Shown piece after piece: positions 8,210 to 16,852 of a stretch of 63,227 bases of DNA (its first letter is position 1; each line of letters opens with the position of its first letter). Source of the stretch: Desulfuromonas sp. (lineage in GTDB: Bacteria; Desulfobacterota; Desulfuromonadia; Desulfuromonadales; Desulfuromonadaceae). A program made the translations under genes and the position numbers. The DNA lies in NCBI GenBank assembly GCA_021162745.1, contig JAGGYC010000123.1:1-63227 (forward strand), in the 5' to 3' direction. The notes below the pieces were generated by a model. The model was not told where the DNA came from, searched no databases, and saw only the letters and a program-made list of their open reading frames with translations.

Positions 8210-8461
8210 ATGTCCAGAGAATCAACAACACAACAGCGACAGATATGGCTGATTTTCTTCTTTCTTGGCATCATCATGCTGAACTTTCCCTTCATGCAGA
8301 TTTTTAACCGCCCGGAAACAATCTTCTGTCTGCCGTTAATGGTGCTTTACCTGCTGGTGGGCTGGCCCTTATCCATCGTCGTTATCTATATCTTCAGCAG
8401 ATCCCTGGAGAGCAATGATGACGATGAGGCTGTCGAACCTCCAGAACAGGAGGATAATTAA
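8210..8461 (+). CDS. Small two-helix membrane protein preceding an SLC5-type sensor
   Basis: The 83-residue protein has two predicted membrane segments (about residues 12-29 and 37-62) and an acidic tail (SNDDDEAVEPPEQED). The start ATG follows AGGGGAGGGGGAG. Its stop TAA overlaps the next start codon (TAATG), so the two are probably translationally coupled. The arrangement resembles, from memory, the small cbrX frame overlapping cbrA in Pseudomonas, where CbrA also has an SLC5 domain. It may assist folding or signalling of the transporter domain; this is inferred from context. Homology to a named family was not recognised. Confidence 0.75.
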   Translation: MSRESTTQQRQIWLIFFFLGIIMLNFPFMQIFNRPETIFCLPLMVLYLLVGWPLSIVVIYIFSRSLESNDDDEAVEPPEQEDN

Positions 8462-11400
8462 TGTCTCTTCAACTCCTGAGCGGCATAAGCCTCTGCTACT
8501 TTTTGCTGCTGTTTGCCGTAGCGTTTTATGCGGACCGTAGACGCCGACAGGGGAAAAGTATTGTCACCAATGCGTCAATCTATTCCCTCTCCCTCGCCGT
8601 TTACTGTACCTCATGGACCTATTATGGCAGTGTTGGGCGGGCGGCCACCAGCGGTCTCGATTTTTTGACCATCTATTTGGGTCCAACTCTGATCTGCTTC
8701 AGCTGGTGGTATTTGCTGCGAAAAATCATCTTGATCAGCAAAGAGCACAATATCGTCAGCATCGCCGATTTCATCTCCAGCCGTTACGGCAAATCAACCT
8801 ATCTGGGAATTATTGTCACGGTGTTTGCGGTGTTGGGCATTGTTCCCTATATCGCCCTGCAACTAAAAGCCATTGCTTATACCTTCAATATGTTGTGCGG
8901 ACCTGATCATAACCTGACAACCTCTTTCCAACTACAATTTCCCAATCTGCCGATGGTGATTGACACCGCGTTTGTCGTCGCAATATTTTTATCCCTATTC
9001 TGTATTCTGTTTGGTGCCATGCGCCTGGACAGTACCGAACGTCATGAAGGCCTCATGGCAGCAGTCGCCCTTGAATCAGTCATCAAACTATTTGCCTTTA
9101 TTGCCGTTGGTCTCTTTGTCACCTATGGACTGTTTGATGGATTTACTGACCTGTTCAGCCGTTTTTCAAACGAATATCCTGAAAAAACACAATTATGGAT
9201 CATCTCATCGGCAAACAATTCAAGTGGACGCTGGTTTTCGATGACCTTTATGTCAATGATGGCCATCATGTTTTTGCCACGCCAGTTCCACGCCATGGTC
9301 ATTGAAAATTCGGATCATAATCATATCCGCAAAGCTATGTGGGCATTTCCGGCTTACCTGTTCCTGATTAACCTTTTTGTAATACCCATTGCCATCGCCG
9401 GCGTTCTGATCTACCGCGGTGATACCAGCCTTGCGGATTATTACGTCTTGTGCCTACCATTACTTGCCCACCAGAAAGGACTGGCAATTCTGGTATTTAT
9501 CGGCGGATTTTCTGCTGCCGCCGGCATGGTCATGCTTGAATCAGTTGCATCGGCAACCATGATCCTCAACAACCTGATCATGCCGATTATTCTGCGTTGC
9601 AACCTGAAAATGACCGATATATCCGGGCTGTTACTTACAATTAAGCGTTTTGCGATTGTCTCGGTGATCTTCCTCGGTTATTTCTACTACCGCATGCTGG
9701 GGGAAAGTCAGGCGCTGGTAAATATCGGTCTGATCTCTTTTATGGCCGCTACCCAATTCGCTCCGGCACTGCTGGGCGGGCTGTATTGGGAGCGTGCAAC
9801 CCATCATGGTGCCGCAACGGGTCTGCTCAGCGGATTTGTGTTATGGTTTTACACCCTGCTGATCCCAACCTTTGTTGATGCCGGCTGGTTAGCGGATACG
9901 CTTCTGACGCAAGGGCCTTTCGGCATTGAGTTTCTCCGACCGACAGCCCTGTTCTACCTCAATAACCTCGACATCTGGTCACACTCTCTGTTCTGGACAT
10001 TGTTTTTCAACATCGGCTGTTTTTTGACCATCTCAATACTTTCAACCCCTTCATCTGACGAAGCGGCTCAGGCCATGCGCTTTGTCCGTGTTTCAACATG
10101 GCAAGATGAGTCTCAAAAGCTCAAGCGAATCAGCAAAGCTCCAACCGTTATGGAGTTTGTCGATCTAATGACAAAATTCATCGGTGAAAAGCAGGCGAAC
10201 ACCGCAATCTCCAGCTATCTTGGCGAACGGGAAATCGATGAAAAGGGCAGTTTATCTGAATATGAAATTCCCAATTTGAAACGCTTTACGGAGAGAACCT
10301 TGGCCGGTTCTGTAGGTGGCGCGGCGGCTCGTATTATTATCGAAAACTACCTGTCTGCACGCGGCAGCAAAATGGAGGATATCTTTAATATCTTCGGCAC
10401 CGTCAGCCTCAGTCGAGACGCCAGCCGCGAACAATTGAGCGTGCTCTATGAAGCCGCCAACATGATCGCCAGCGGTGCTGATCTCGACACCATTTATGAT
10501 AATATCCTTGATCTGCTGTATCACCAGTTCCGTTTCGATCTTTGTGCGATACGCATGTATGATGAGGACTCCAATCTTCTCAAGGTACGGAACTTCCGTG
10601 GCATTGATACTGAATTCTTATCCCATGCAGACCGAAAACTCGATGAAAATACCTGCATCGGTACAGCCTATGTCACCAACAAGGTAACCCTGGCTAACGA
10701 TTCCGACTGCGTCGATAACCCGATATCGATGGAGATTATACACCGCGAAGGGATCAAATCATTTGCCCATGCACCAATCACCATCGAAGGACAACCGATC
10801 GGCGTTCTTTCTTCCTATTCACGCTATGCCAAAGGGATCTACACGGAAGAGTTCATCGAACTCTATAAAAACCTTGCCTATCATATTGGAATTGCCTGGC
10901 GCAATTCACAACAAACAGGTCAATTAATTGCCGCAAGCGAGCGAGAAAAAGAGTTGAAAATTGCAGAATCCATTCAACTGGGCTTACTCCCTGACACCAT
11001 GCCGTCACTGGAGCACACCGATATTGCCGGCATTTGCGTACCCGCCAAGCAGGTTGGTGGAGATTATTTCGACTTTATCTATCAAGACAACGAGCTTGAT
11101 ATCATCATCGCCGATGTATCAGGACACAATATCGGTGCAGCATTGCTCATGGCTGAGGCACGTACATTTATTCAATCACAAGCTCACCAATTAGCGACAG
11201 CACCCGCTGTTTTGAATGCGCTTAACCGTTTTATGCATAATGACCTGAGTAAGGCCGAACTGTTCATTACAATGTTCTATCTACAATACAATCCGCAACA
11301 ACAACGCATTTCGTATGCAAATGCGGGGCACAATCACCCAATTCTCTTACGTCACGACAGCATGGAATTTGAAGAACTGGACGCTGAAGGACTCATTCTC

Positions 11401-11664
11401 GGGATCAATCTTGAAGTTGATTTTGAGGAGCGCCAGACCACATTTAATGCCGGCGACATGCTGGTTCTTTATACGGATGGTATTATTGAGGCAGAGAACA
11501 ATCGTCAGGAGATGTATGGATTCGACAGACTGAAATCTGTTATCCTCGACAATCGTCAACTCGGCGCACAAGAAATTATCGACAACACGATGGAGCAGGC
11601 GCGCATATTCCAGGGTCTACGCCACTTTAATGACGACGTTACAATGATTATTGTAAAGATATAG
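8461..11664 (+). CDS. SLC5 (sodium:solute symporter) domain fused to GAF and SpoIIE/PP2C phosphatase
   Basis: The 1067-residue protein begins with a multi-pass SLC5/SSS domain (about 1-530) similar to the sensor part of CbrA-type proteins. A helical linker, a GAF domain (about 655-815, from SREQLSVLYEAANMIASG) and a PP2C/SpoIIE phosphatase domain (about 830-1067) follow. The metal-binding phosphatase motifs are present: VGGDYFDFI, ADVSGHNIGAAL and VLYTDGIIEA. The predicted role is to dephosphorylate the STAS protein encoded next, linking a transported or sensed solute to partner switching. An AGGAGG site precedes the start. Histidine kinases with SLC5 domains are well known; a phosphatase output is less common. 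Confidence 0.88.
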   Translation: MSLQLLSGISLCYFLLLFAVAFYADRRRRQGKSIVTNASIYSLSLAVYCTSWTYYGSVGRAATSGLDFLTIYLGPTLICFSWWYLLRKIILISKEHNIVSIADFISSRYGKSTYLGIIVTVFAVLGIVPYIALQLKAIAYTFNMLCGPDHNLTTSFQLQFPNLPMVIDTAFVVAIFLSLFCILFGAMRLDSTERHEGLMAAVALESVIKLFAFIAVGLFVTYGLFDGFTDLFSRFSNEYPEKTQLWIISSANNSSGRWFSMTFMSMMAIMFLPRQFHAMVIENSDHNHIRKAMWAFPAYLFLINLFVIPIAIAGVLIYRGDTSLADYYVLCLPLLAHQKGLAILVFIGGFSAAAGMVMLESVASATMILNNLIMPIILRCNLKMTDISGLLLTIKRFAIVSVIFLGYFYYRMLGESQALVNIGLISFMAATQFAPALLGGLYWERATHHGAATGLLSGFVLWFYTLLIPTFVDAGWLADTLLTQGPFGIEFLRPTALFYLNNLDIWSHSLFWTLFFNIGCFLTISILSTPSSDEAAQAMRFVRVSTWQDESQKLKRISKAPTVMEFVDLMTKFIGEKQANTAISSYLGEREIDEKGSLSEYEIPNLKRFTERTLAGSVGGAAARIIIENYLSARGSKMEDIFNIFGTVSLSRDASREQLSVLYEAANMIASGADLDTIYDNILDLLYHQFRFDLCAIRMYDEDSNLLKVRNFRGIDTEFLSHADRKLDENTCIGTAYVTNKVTLANDSDCVDNPISMEIIHREGIKSFAHAPITIEGQPIGVLSSYSRYAKGIYTEEFIELYKNLAYHIGIAWRNSQQTGQLIAASEREKELKIAESIQLGLLPDTMPSLEHTDIAGICVPAKQVGGDYFDFIYQDNELDIIIADVSGHNIGAALLMAEARTFIQSQAHQLATAPAVLNALNRFMHNDLSKAELFITMFYLQYNPQQQRISYANAGHNHPILLRHDSMEFEELDAEGLILGINLEVDFEERQTTFNAGDMLVLYTDGIIEAENNRQEMYGFDRLKSVILDNRQLGAQEIIDNTMEQARIFQGLRHFNDDVTMIIVKI

Positions 11665-11737
11665 CATTAACTCAACGGACAAAAACGACACGATGTCGGC
11701 TCTACCGATATCACAAAACAATCGGGAGGTTATCTAC

Positions 11738-12073
11738 ATGATTGTATCAATTGAAGAATATGGCCACATCATTACGCTCACGCTCAGAGAAGAACGCCTT
11801 GATGCCCACAACAGCAATGAACTCAAGGCTCAATTGCTCAATCTTTTTGAGGAAGGTAAAGTTAACATCATCATCGACCTGTCATCGGTGCGTTTTATTG
11901 ATTCCTCTGGTCTGGGAGCTCTTGTCTCTGGTTTTAAAAATGCCAGTTCACGTGATGGAGGTCTGAAATTGTGCGGCCTGCAAGCCCAGGTCAAGTCAAT
12001 GTTTGAATTAACACGTTTACATCGAGTTTTCGAGATTTTCCCTGGCACGGAGGAAGCTCTTGCCAGCTTCTAA
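11738..12073 (+). CDS. STAS-domain anti-sigma factor antagonist (SpoIIAA/RsbV-like)
   Basis: The 111-residue protein is a single STAS domain. The phosphorylated serine is in the classical context RFIDSSGLGALVSG (near residue 58). The start ATG at 11738 has a GGGAGG site nearby; earlier in-frame codons are less plausible. It sits 73 bases after the PP2C fusion gene and about 76 bases before the kinase gene, so all three form one partner-switching module. The fusion protein would dephosphorylate it and the HATPase protein would phosphorylate it. The final target (sigma factor or other output) is not encoded in the window. Confidence 0.9.
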   Translation: MIVSIEEYGHIITLTLREERLDAHNSNELKAQLLNLFEEGKVNIIIDLSSVRFIDSSGLGALVSGFKNASSRDGGLKLCGLQAQVKSMFELTRLHRVFEIFPGTEEALASF

Positions 12074-12149
12074 TCGGTATCACCAGCTCTTGGCTGCATG
12101 TTCAAAAATGCAACAAGAGCCAGCTTCCTTTAACGGAGGAGTACAACCC

Positions 12150-12575
12150 ATGAAAAATCAGCTTGAAGTTGACATCAAAGTACCCAATCAGACAAAGTAC
12201 CTCAGTCTGATCGGTAAAATCGGTGAAGATATCGCCTATACCCTAAAAAAGTTCAACGACAACCGCGAAGAGCTGGCATACCACATCAATTTAGTTCTGA
12301 CCGAGGCCATGGCCAACGCGATAACACATGCGAACAAGAATGACCCAAACAAACAGGTCCACGTCAGTCTCTGCCTATCAGAGGACAACTTATGTATCAG
12401 GGTTTATGATCATGGCCAGGGGTTTGACATCAATGCGATAAAAGAGCATAAAGCAGCACCGGAAGATGAGCATGGCCGTGGTATATTTTTTATCCATACG
12501 TTAATGGATTCAGTAACGTACAAAAAATGTGAGAACGGCCACGTGTTAGAAATGAATAAATCGTTCAAGTCCTAA
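12150..12575 (+). CDS. Anti-sigma regulatory kinase (RsbW/SpoIIAB-like HATPase)
   Basis: The 141-residue protein is a stand-alone GHKL ATPase domain. The N box is LVLTEAMANAITHA, the G1 box is YDHGQGFD, and the G2 region is EDEHGRGIFFIHTLMDSV. These are the features of serine kinases that phosphorylate STAS antagonists and bind sigma factors or other partners. The ATG at 12150 follows an ACGGAGGAG site. It is the last gene of the operon. Its 3' end overlaps the convergent HAD gene by 11 bases, with no terminator visible between them. Confidence 0.9.
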   Translation: MKNQLEVDIKVPNQTKYLSLIGKIGEDIAYTLKKFNDNREELAYHINLVLTEAMANAITHANKNDPNKQVHVSLCLSEDNLCIRVYDHGQGFDINAIKEHKAAPEDEHGRGIFFIHTLMDSVTYKKCENGHVLEMNKSFKS

Positions 12576-13179
12576 CAACCCCGACCAACTGACGATGATG
12601 ATCAATCCGAATCCCACCATCCCATTGGTAAGAAACAAAACGGCACCCAGCCTTGTCCGCCGCCGCCTGATCCAGCTCCGAATCGCCAACAAAGGTTAAA
12701 TGCTCCGCGCTGATTTGAAGGCGACGAGCCACCTCCAATATCATATCGGGATAAGGCTTGGGGCGAACCACATCCTGATGCGTTACCACCTCGTTAAAAA
12801 ACTCGGCCAGATGGAAATGATCCAAGATTTTCACCATACTGCTACCACGATTGGTTGCAATGGCTAATGGTAACTGCCCTGAGAATCTATCGAGAATATC
12901 GATCAGTCCGGGTTCAGGCACCAGTTGCGGAATAAACTGGTCATAATCAACCGTTTGCGCATAGTCCAAGGCCGCAGCGAGGCGTTCGGCCCCAAGGAGG
13001 CCAACAAAAACCTGAGGGCTGGTTCCAGTATGACAGAGATGGGCACGCTGCGGCTGATCGACACAAACTACAGGTTCATCAAAGTGATCGAGGATGAGAT
13101 TATAGTAGGCAAGATTAGCCAGGCGACTATCAAACATCACACCATCGCAGTCAAATATGAGTCCTTGAGCTTTATCCAT
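12565..13179 (-). CDS. HAD-superfamily hydrolase (phosphoglycolate phosphatase-like)
   Basis: This 204-residue haloacid-dehalogenase-type phosphatase has motif I IFDCDGVMFDS at the N-terminus (nucleophile D and acid/base D), motif II AIATNRG near residue 111, the conserved lysine in VRPKPYPD, and motif IV FVGDSELDQAAA. A helical cap lies between motifs I and II. The substrate is not evident; Gph/PpaX-type phosphatases are closest. The ATG at 13179 follows GAGGTGG and overlaps the end of lgt by 8 bases, indicating co-translation. A GTG nine bases upstream is a weaker alternative start. Confidence 0.82.
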   Translation of the reverse strand: MDKAQGLIFDCDGVMFDSRLANLAYYNLILDHFDEPVVCVDQPQRAHLCHTGTSPQVFVGLLGAERLAAALDYAQTVDYDQFIPQLVPEPGLIDILDRFSGQLPLAIATNRGSSMVKILDHFHLAEFFNEVVTHQDVVRPKPYPDMILEVARRLQISAEHLTFVGDSELDQAAADKAGCRFVSYQWDGGIRIDHHRQLVGVVRT

Positions 13180-13960
13180 CACGGCCACCTCGCCTGTTCA
13201 GTACAATTACGCCAATAACACCGGCAATAATCATCGGCAGCGATAAAAGCTGCCCCATGGTTAACCCCAATGACAACACTCCGAGATGAGCATCAGGTTG
13301 GCGGACAAACTCAACAACAAAACGAAACAGCGCATAACCGGAAACAAAACTGAAAAAGACCGACCATGGTTTCCAACCCCGCTTAAAAATCCACAGCAGG
13401 ATAGAAAACAACACTGGTCCCTCGAGAATGGCTTCGTATAATTGACTGGGATGGCGTGGATATGGTCCGCCGCCGGGAAAAACCATTCCCCATGGCACGT
13501 CAGTAACCCGTCCCCAAAGTTCGGCATTGATAAAGTTGCCAAGACGACCAAAAAACAGGCCGAAACACGCAGAGATCACCAGGATATCAGCGACCTTTCC
13601 CATGGGCAAACATCGTCTCCAGCAAAACCACGCGGAGGCAACGATGACACCCAGCAGGCCACCGTGAAAACTCATTCCTCCTTCCCAAAGATAGAAAATT
13701 TTCAGCGGCTGGTGAAGATAAAAAGAGGCGTTATAAAAAAAGACATAGCCCAGCCTGCCGCCAACCACCACACCGAGCACACAGGCAAAAAGCAAATCGG
13801 CAATCTGCTCAGACGAAACCTCAAGATCACTGCCTGTCACCAATTTGCGGATCATCGCATAAGCACAGGCAAATCCTGCCAGATACATCAGTCCATACCA
13901 GCGCACCGCAAGGGGACCAAACTGTATCGCTATCGGATCAATATGCGGATAAGTGATCAT
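13172..13960 (-). CDS. lgt: Prolipoprotein diacylglyceryl transferase
   Basis: The 262-residue, seven-helix inner-membrane enzyme transfers diacylglycerol from phosphatidylglycerol to the lipobox cysteine of prolipoproteins. The Lgt signature FGRLGNFINAELWG lies near residue 140, the catalytic-region SFHGGLLG near 95, and the usual N-terminal pattern PIAIQFGPLAVRWYGLMY is present. The start MITYPHIDPIAIQ at 13960 is the family norm; two more ATG or CTG-rich alternatives lie 6-21 bases upstream. The start overlaps the end of the preceding pseudouridine synthase gene. Confidence 0.95.
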   Translation of the reverse strand: MITYPHIDPIAIQFGPLAVRWYGLMYLAGFACAYAMIRKLVTGSDLEVSSEQIADLLFACVLGVVVGGRLGYVFFYNASFYLHQPLKIFYLWEGGMSFHGGLLGVIVASAWFCWRRCLPMGKVADILVISACFGLFFGRLGNFINAELWGRVTDVPWGMVFPGGGPYPRHPSQLYEAILEGPVLFSILLWIFKRGWKPWSVFFSFVSGYALFRFVVEFVRQPDAHLGVLSLGLTMGQLLSLPMIIAGVIGVIVLNRRGGRDG

Positions 13961-14897
13961 ATTCATTCCATCCCAGGGCAAGGAGTAGTCGCTTGAAATC
14001 TTCAGCCAACGGTGCTTTAAGGGTCAGGGGTTTAGCGGTAACAGGATGATCACATAGAACAACGGCAGAATGCAACATCGTCCTTTTCACACTGAAATCG
14101 CCAAGATGATCATGTCCACCATAGCGGACATCACCAACCAGGGGATGCCCGGCTTCGGAAAAATGGACACGGATCTGATGCATCCGCCCCGTCGGGATTT
14201 CGACATCAACCAACGTACAGCCATCCAGACGAGCAACGGTGCGATAGCGCGTAATGGCATCTTTACCGCCGCGCATAACACTTTTCATCAAATTCGTGCG
14301 CCGTTGTCTAGCCAGCATCGACTCAAACGTTCCCTCATCCTCAACGATACTCCCTTCGACAAGAGCCATATATCTCTTCACCATCGTGCGTGATTGAAAC
14401 AGATCGGTAAGAGCTTTATGGGCGCGACAGTGGATTGAAAACAACATAAGACCAGAGGTCTCACGATCAAGACGCTGCACCATCCCCAATTCCGGTTTAT
14501 CCAGAGAACGGTAGGGATTCTTGAGATAGAGCAGTAACGCCTCATACAGCGTCCCCTTATAACGTGCGGGTGTCGGCTGTGATTCAATACCGGAGGGTTT
14601 ATTAATCGCCAAGACATAGCCGTCCTTAAAAACAATATGGCTATCATCCAGCCGAAAGGGGGTAAGCGGTTGCTGATCAAGGAAGATCTCAAGCTGGTCA
14701 CCAGGCTTAACAATATGACTGCATTTCCTCAATCTGCGCCCATTAAGGTGAGCACCACCAATATCGATCACTTTACGGATAAGCGTTCTCGACAATTCGG
14801 CGTGTTGGTCACTAACCCATTGATCCAAATGCTCGCGACAACTACTGGCTGGAACGGTGAGTCGGATCACCTGCTGTTTTTTGTTAAAACAAGCCAT
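13938..14897 (-). CDS. RluA-family 23S rRNA/tRNA pseudouridine synthase
   Basis: This 319-residue protein has an N-terminal S4-like RNA-binding domain (about 15-80) and a RluA catalytic domain. The catalytic aspartate is in GMVQRLDRETSGLMLF (near residue 143); other family motifs are INKPSGIESQP and IPTGRMHQIRVHF. The exact target uridine cannot be assigned. The start follows GATGAGG and the gene leads the operon with lgt and the HAD hydrolase. An intergenic stretch of about 240 bases upstream should contain the promoter. Confidence 0.9.
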   Translation of the reverse strand: MACFNKKQQVIRLTVPASSCREHLDQWVSDQHAELSRTLIRKVIDIGGAHLNGRRLRKCSHIVKPGDQLEIFLDQQPLTPFRLDDSHIVFKDGYVLAINKPSGIESQPTPARYKGTLYEALLLYLKNPYRSLDKPELGMVQRLDRETSGLMLFSIHCRAHKALTDLFQSRTMVKRYMALVEGSIVEDEGTFESMLARQRRTNLMKSVMRGGKDAITRYRTVARLDGCTLVDVEIPTGRMHQIRVHFSEAGHPLVGDVRYGGHDHLGDFSVKRTMLHSAVVLCDHPVTAKPLTLKAPLAEDFKRLLLALGWNEYDHLSAY

Positions 14898-15137
14898 AAA
14901 AACCTCATCGCCTTTGACAAACGAAATGTCGATGTTAGAGTTAAGTCAAATACAAGCTCTGGGGTGAGCGAAATATGACCTATGCTGTTTGACCAACACT
15001 GAGGACTCGGAAAAAAACTCTGTCACGGTGAGCAAGCCTGAGACCAGATCAGGAAGCCTGAAGAGGCAGAACAAATTCCACAAATTAGAACAAGGTCAAC
15101 GCCAGAATTAGCCCGCCACCCCGGAGAACATTTACAG
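14898..15137. other. Intergenic region between two minus-strand operons
   Basis: No gene was recognised in these 240 bases. The right side is bounded by the terminator of the ihfB/thioesterase transcript, so the region should hold the promoter of the pseudouridine synthase-lgt-HAD operon. I considered a small RNA here because a strong hairpin lies at its right edge, but found no conserved RNA signature. Confidence 0.5.
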
Positions 15138-15169
15138 ACAAAAGGCCTCACGCAAGTGAGGCCTTTTGT
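15138..15169 (-). terminator. Strong, probably bidirectional rho-independent terminator
   Basis: A 14-bp perfect stem pairs ACAAAAGGCCTCAC with GTGAGGCCTTTTGT across a GCAA tetraloop. The T/A-rich arms allow termination in both directions. It lies just downstream of the thioesterase gene on the minus strand. Confidence 0.85.
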
Positions 15170-15205
15170 TTATCCACCGTAATCATCGTAATTTACAACA
15201 ATCGC

Positions 15206-15601
15206 TCAGCTCAACACATGCTTTTTTAGTACAAAACAGGTGAACAGCCCCTGAAAGACCACCTTATCCGCAACCTTAACCATGCACTCAACCTGGAACT
15301 TATTTTTTTCCGATTCAAGCATGACAGCTGTTGCCACGGCAGTATCCCCAACCTTGACCGGAGCAAGAAAACGTGTTTCCGCAGCTCCTAGGACAACAGT
15401 CTCTTCATTGACTGCCAACATTGCCGCATAATCGGCAAGGCCAAAAATGAATCCACCATGAACCAACCCCATATCATCAGCGCTCATACATTCCGTTGTC
15501 AACAATTCAACAACGACCCGACCAGCATCAATCTTGACAGGCACGCCAACCAGTTGCGGTGAAATTTTCAGATGTGTTTTGGACTGCAGTAAATCGTTCA
15601 T
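15206..15601 (-). CDS. Hotdog-fold thioesterase (PaaI-like)
   Basis: This 131-residue single hotdog domain includes MGLVHGGFIFGLADYAAMLAVN, the typical HGG-containing helix and active-site region of PaaI/4HBT proteins (shown here in parts: VHGGFIFGLAD near residue 46). Small acyl-CoA thioesterases of this type hydrolyse aromatic or fatty acyl-CoAs; the substrate is unknown. The gene starts 4 bases after the ihfB stop, so it is co-transcribed with ihfB, and it ends just before a strong terminator. Confidence 0.82.
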   Translation of the reverse strand: MNDLLQSKTHLKISPQLVGVPVKIDAGRVVVELLTTECMSADDMGLVHGGFIFGLADYAAMLAVNEETVVLGAAETRFLAPVKVGDTAVATAVMLESEKNKFQVECMVKVADKVVFQGLFTCFVLKKHVLS

Positions 15602-15605
15602 CCGC

Positions 15606-15887
15606 TTATATTCCGTCTACGCGTTCGCGAAGTTCTTTACCCGTCTTAAAGAATGGGGTCTTTTTCGACGGGATGTCGATCAAATTTCCACTTTTAGGAT
15701 TTCGCGCCTGACGGGCCTCCCGTTCGCGGATAGAAAAGGAACCAAAACCACGAATTTCAACACGATCACCACCGATCAATGCTGAACCAATACTATCGAA
15801 AATGGTATTAACAACAAGCTCAGATTCCTTTTTATTCAGATCTGAACCTGCTTCCATTAATCGTTCAATCAATTGACTCTTTGTCAT
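15606..15887 (-). CDS. ihfB: Integration host factor beta-type DNA-bending protein
   Basis: The 93-residue HU/IHF-family protein starts MTKSQLIERLME. It contains the DNA-arm signature RGFGSFSIREREARQARNPKSG, split around the conserved proline turn ARNPKSG, and the tail PFFKTGKELRERV. Length and placement near rpsA and sppA are those of IHF beta. It binds and bends DNA as a dimer with an alpha subunit encoded elsewhere. A perfect GAGGAGG ribosome-binding site precedes the ATG. It follows sppA by 10 bases. Confidence 0.9.
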   Translation of the reverse strand: MTKSQLIERLMEAGSDLNKKESELVVNTIFDSIGSALIGGDRVEIRGFGSFSIREREARQARNPKSGNLIDIPSKKTPFFKTGKELRERVDGI

Positions 15888-15897
15888 AATTACCTCC

Positions 15898-16788
15898 TCA
15901 GATGGCCTGAGACCATAACAACTGCAATCCTTGCTTATTTGTCCCCTGAATAGACTGCTCTACTTTTGAGATCGTCTGACCGATAAAATAATCGATCAAA
16001 TTAACCCGCGGCTCTTCAGGGTAAACAACCTTTGGTGTTCCTTGAATTTCAGCCATACGTCCAGCTTCACGAATCGCAGCCTGCAGACCTCCAAGTTCGT
16101 CCACTAACCCTAATTGTTGAGCCTGACGTCCGGTAAAGATACGACCATCGGCAAACTCCCGAACCTTAATTTCATCGATATCCCGACCGCTACTTACGGC
16201 AGCAACAAACTGCGAATGAACATCGTCAATCAGTCCCTGCAGGAGTTCACGTTCTTCAACCGTCATCGTTCTTACCGCAGACCCAATATCTTTATGAATT
16301 CCACTTTTAACCACGCTTGTTTTCAAACCCACCTTATCCATCAATGCAACAACATTGGTGAACTCCATGATCACCCCAATACTTCCTGTGATCGTTCCAG
16401 GGTTTGCAAAAATCTTGTCGGCAGGAGCCGCAACATAATAACCACCTGATGCCGCCACGGAACCCATAGAGACAATAACCGGCTTGATTTCCTTGATACG
16501 CACCACTTCAGCATGAATTTCCTGGGAAGGACCAACCCCTCCTCCCGGAGAATCAACACGCAACACGATAGCCTTTATTGATTTGTTTTTAGAAAACTCC
16601 AACAGGTCATCAATCACAGATTTTGAATCGGTGATGGTACCGGAAATTTCTATGACGCCTACTTTTTCGCCGAGGGCAAATTGCTGACCTGATCCGCCAA
16701 AGGGATCAAGCAAAAAAATCACCGCAGAGAAAAAAGCAAATATCGTAAAAATTACCACAAGCGCTATAGTAAAGGGTCTTTTTTTCAT
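15898..16788 (-). CDS. sppA: Signal peptide peptidase SppA (short form)
   Basis: This 296-residue membrane-anchored serine protease degrades cleaved signal peptides. A single N-terminal membrane helix (about 7-27) is followed by the S49 peptidase domain, with the oxyanion region RVDSPGGGVG and the catalytic serine in GSVAASGGYYVA (near residue 113). The general-base lysine lies in VVKSGIHKDIGS (near 165). The length matches the single-domain SppA of Gram-positives and many deltaproteobacteria, about half the E. coli form. The ATG at 16788 is chosen because the membrane helix follows it directly. It lies downstream of the rpsA terminator. Confidence 0.93.
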   Translation of the reverse strand: MKKRPFTIALVVIFTIFAFFSAVIFLLDPFGGSGQQFALGEKVGVIEISGTITDSKSVIDDLLEFSKNKSIKAIVLRVDSPGGGVGPSQEIHAEVVRIKEIKPVIVSMGSVAASGGYYVAAPADKIFANPGTITGSIGVIMEFTNVVALMDKVGLKTSVVKSGIHKDIGSAVRTMTVEERELLQGLIDDVHSQFVAAVSSGRDIDEIKVREFADGRIFTGRQAQQLGLVDELGGLQAAIREAGRMAEIQGTPKVVYPEEPRVNLIDYFIGQTISKVEQSIQGTNKQGLQLLWSQAI

Positions 16789-16805
16789 CACATTTCCGAC
16801 AAAAA

Positions 16806-16833
16806 AGCCCCTGCTACCCAGGTAGCAGGGGCT
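16806..16833 (-). terminator. Rho-independent terminator of rpsA
   Basis: A 13-bp perfect stem (AGCCCCTGCTACC with GGTAGCAGGGGCT) with a two-base loop is followed on the minus strand by a run of six T. It lies 20 bases after the rpsA stop codon and upstream of sppA, so sppA-ihfB expression depends on read-through or its own promoter. Confidence 0.88.
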
Positions 16834-16852
16834 ATTCAAGCTAGATCGCTAA

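Noticed and set aside
14990-15170. Possible small RNA ending in the strong hairpin at 15138-15169
   Set aside because: I looked for SRP RNA, 6S and tmRNA signatures and found none. The hairpin is explained as the terminator of the ihfB-thioesterase transcript.
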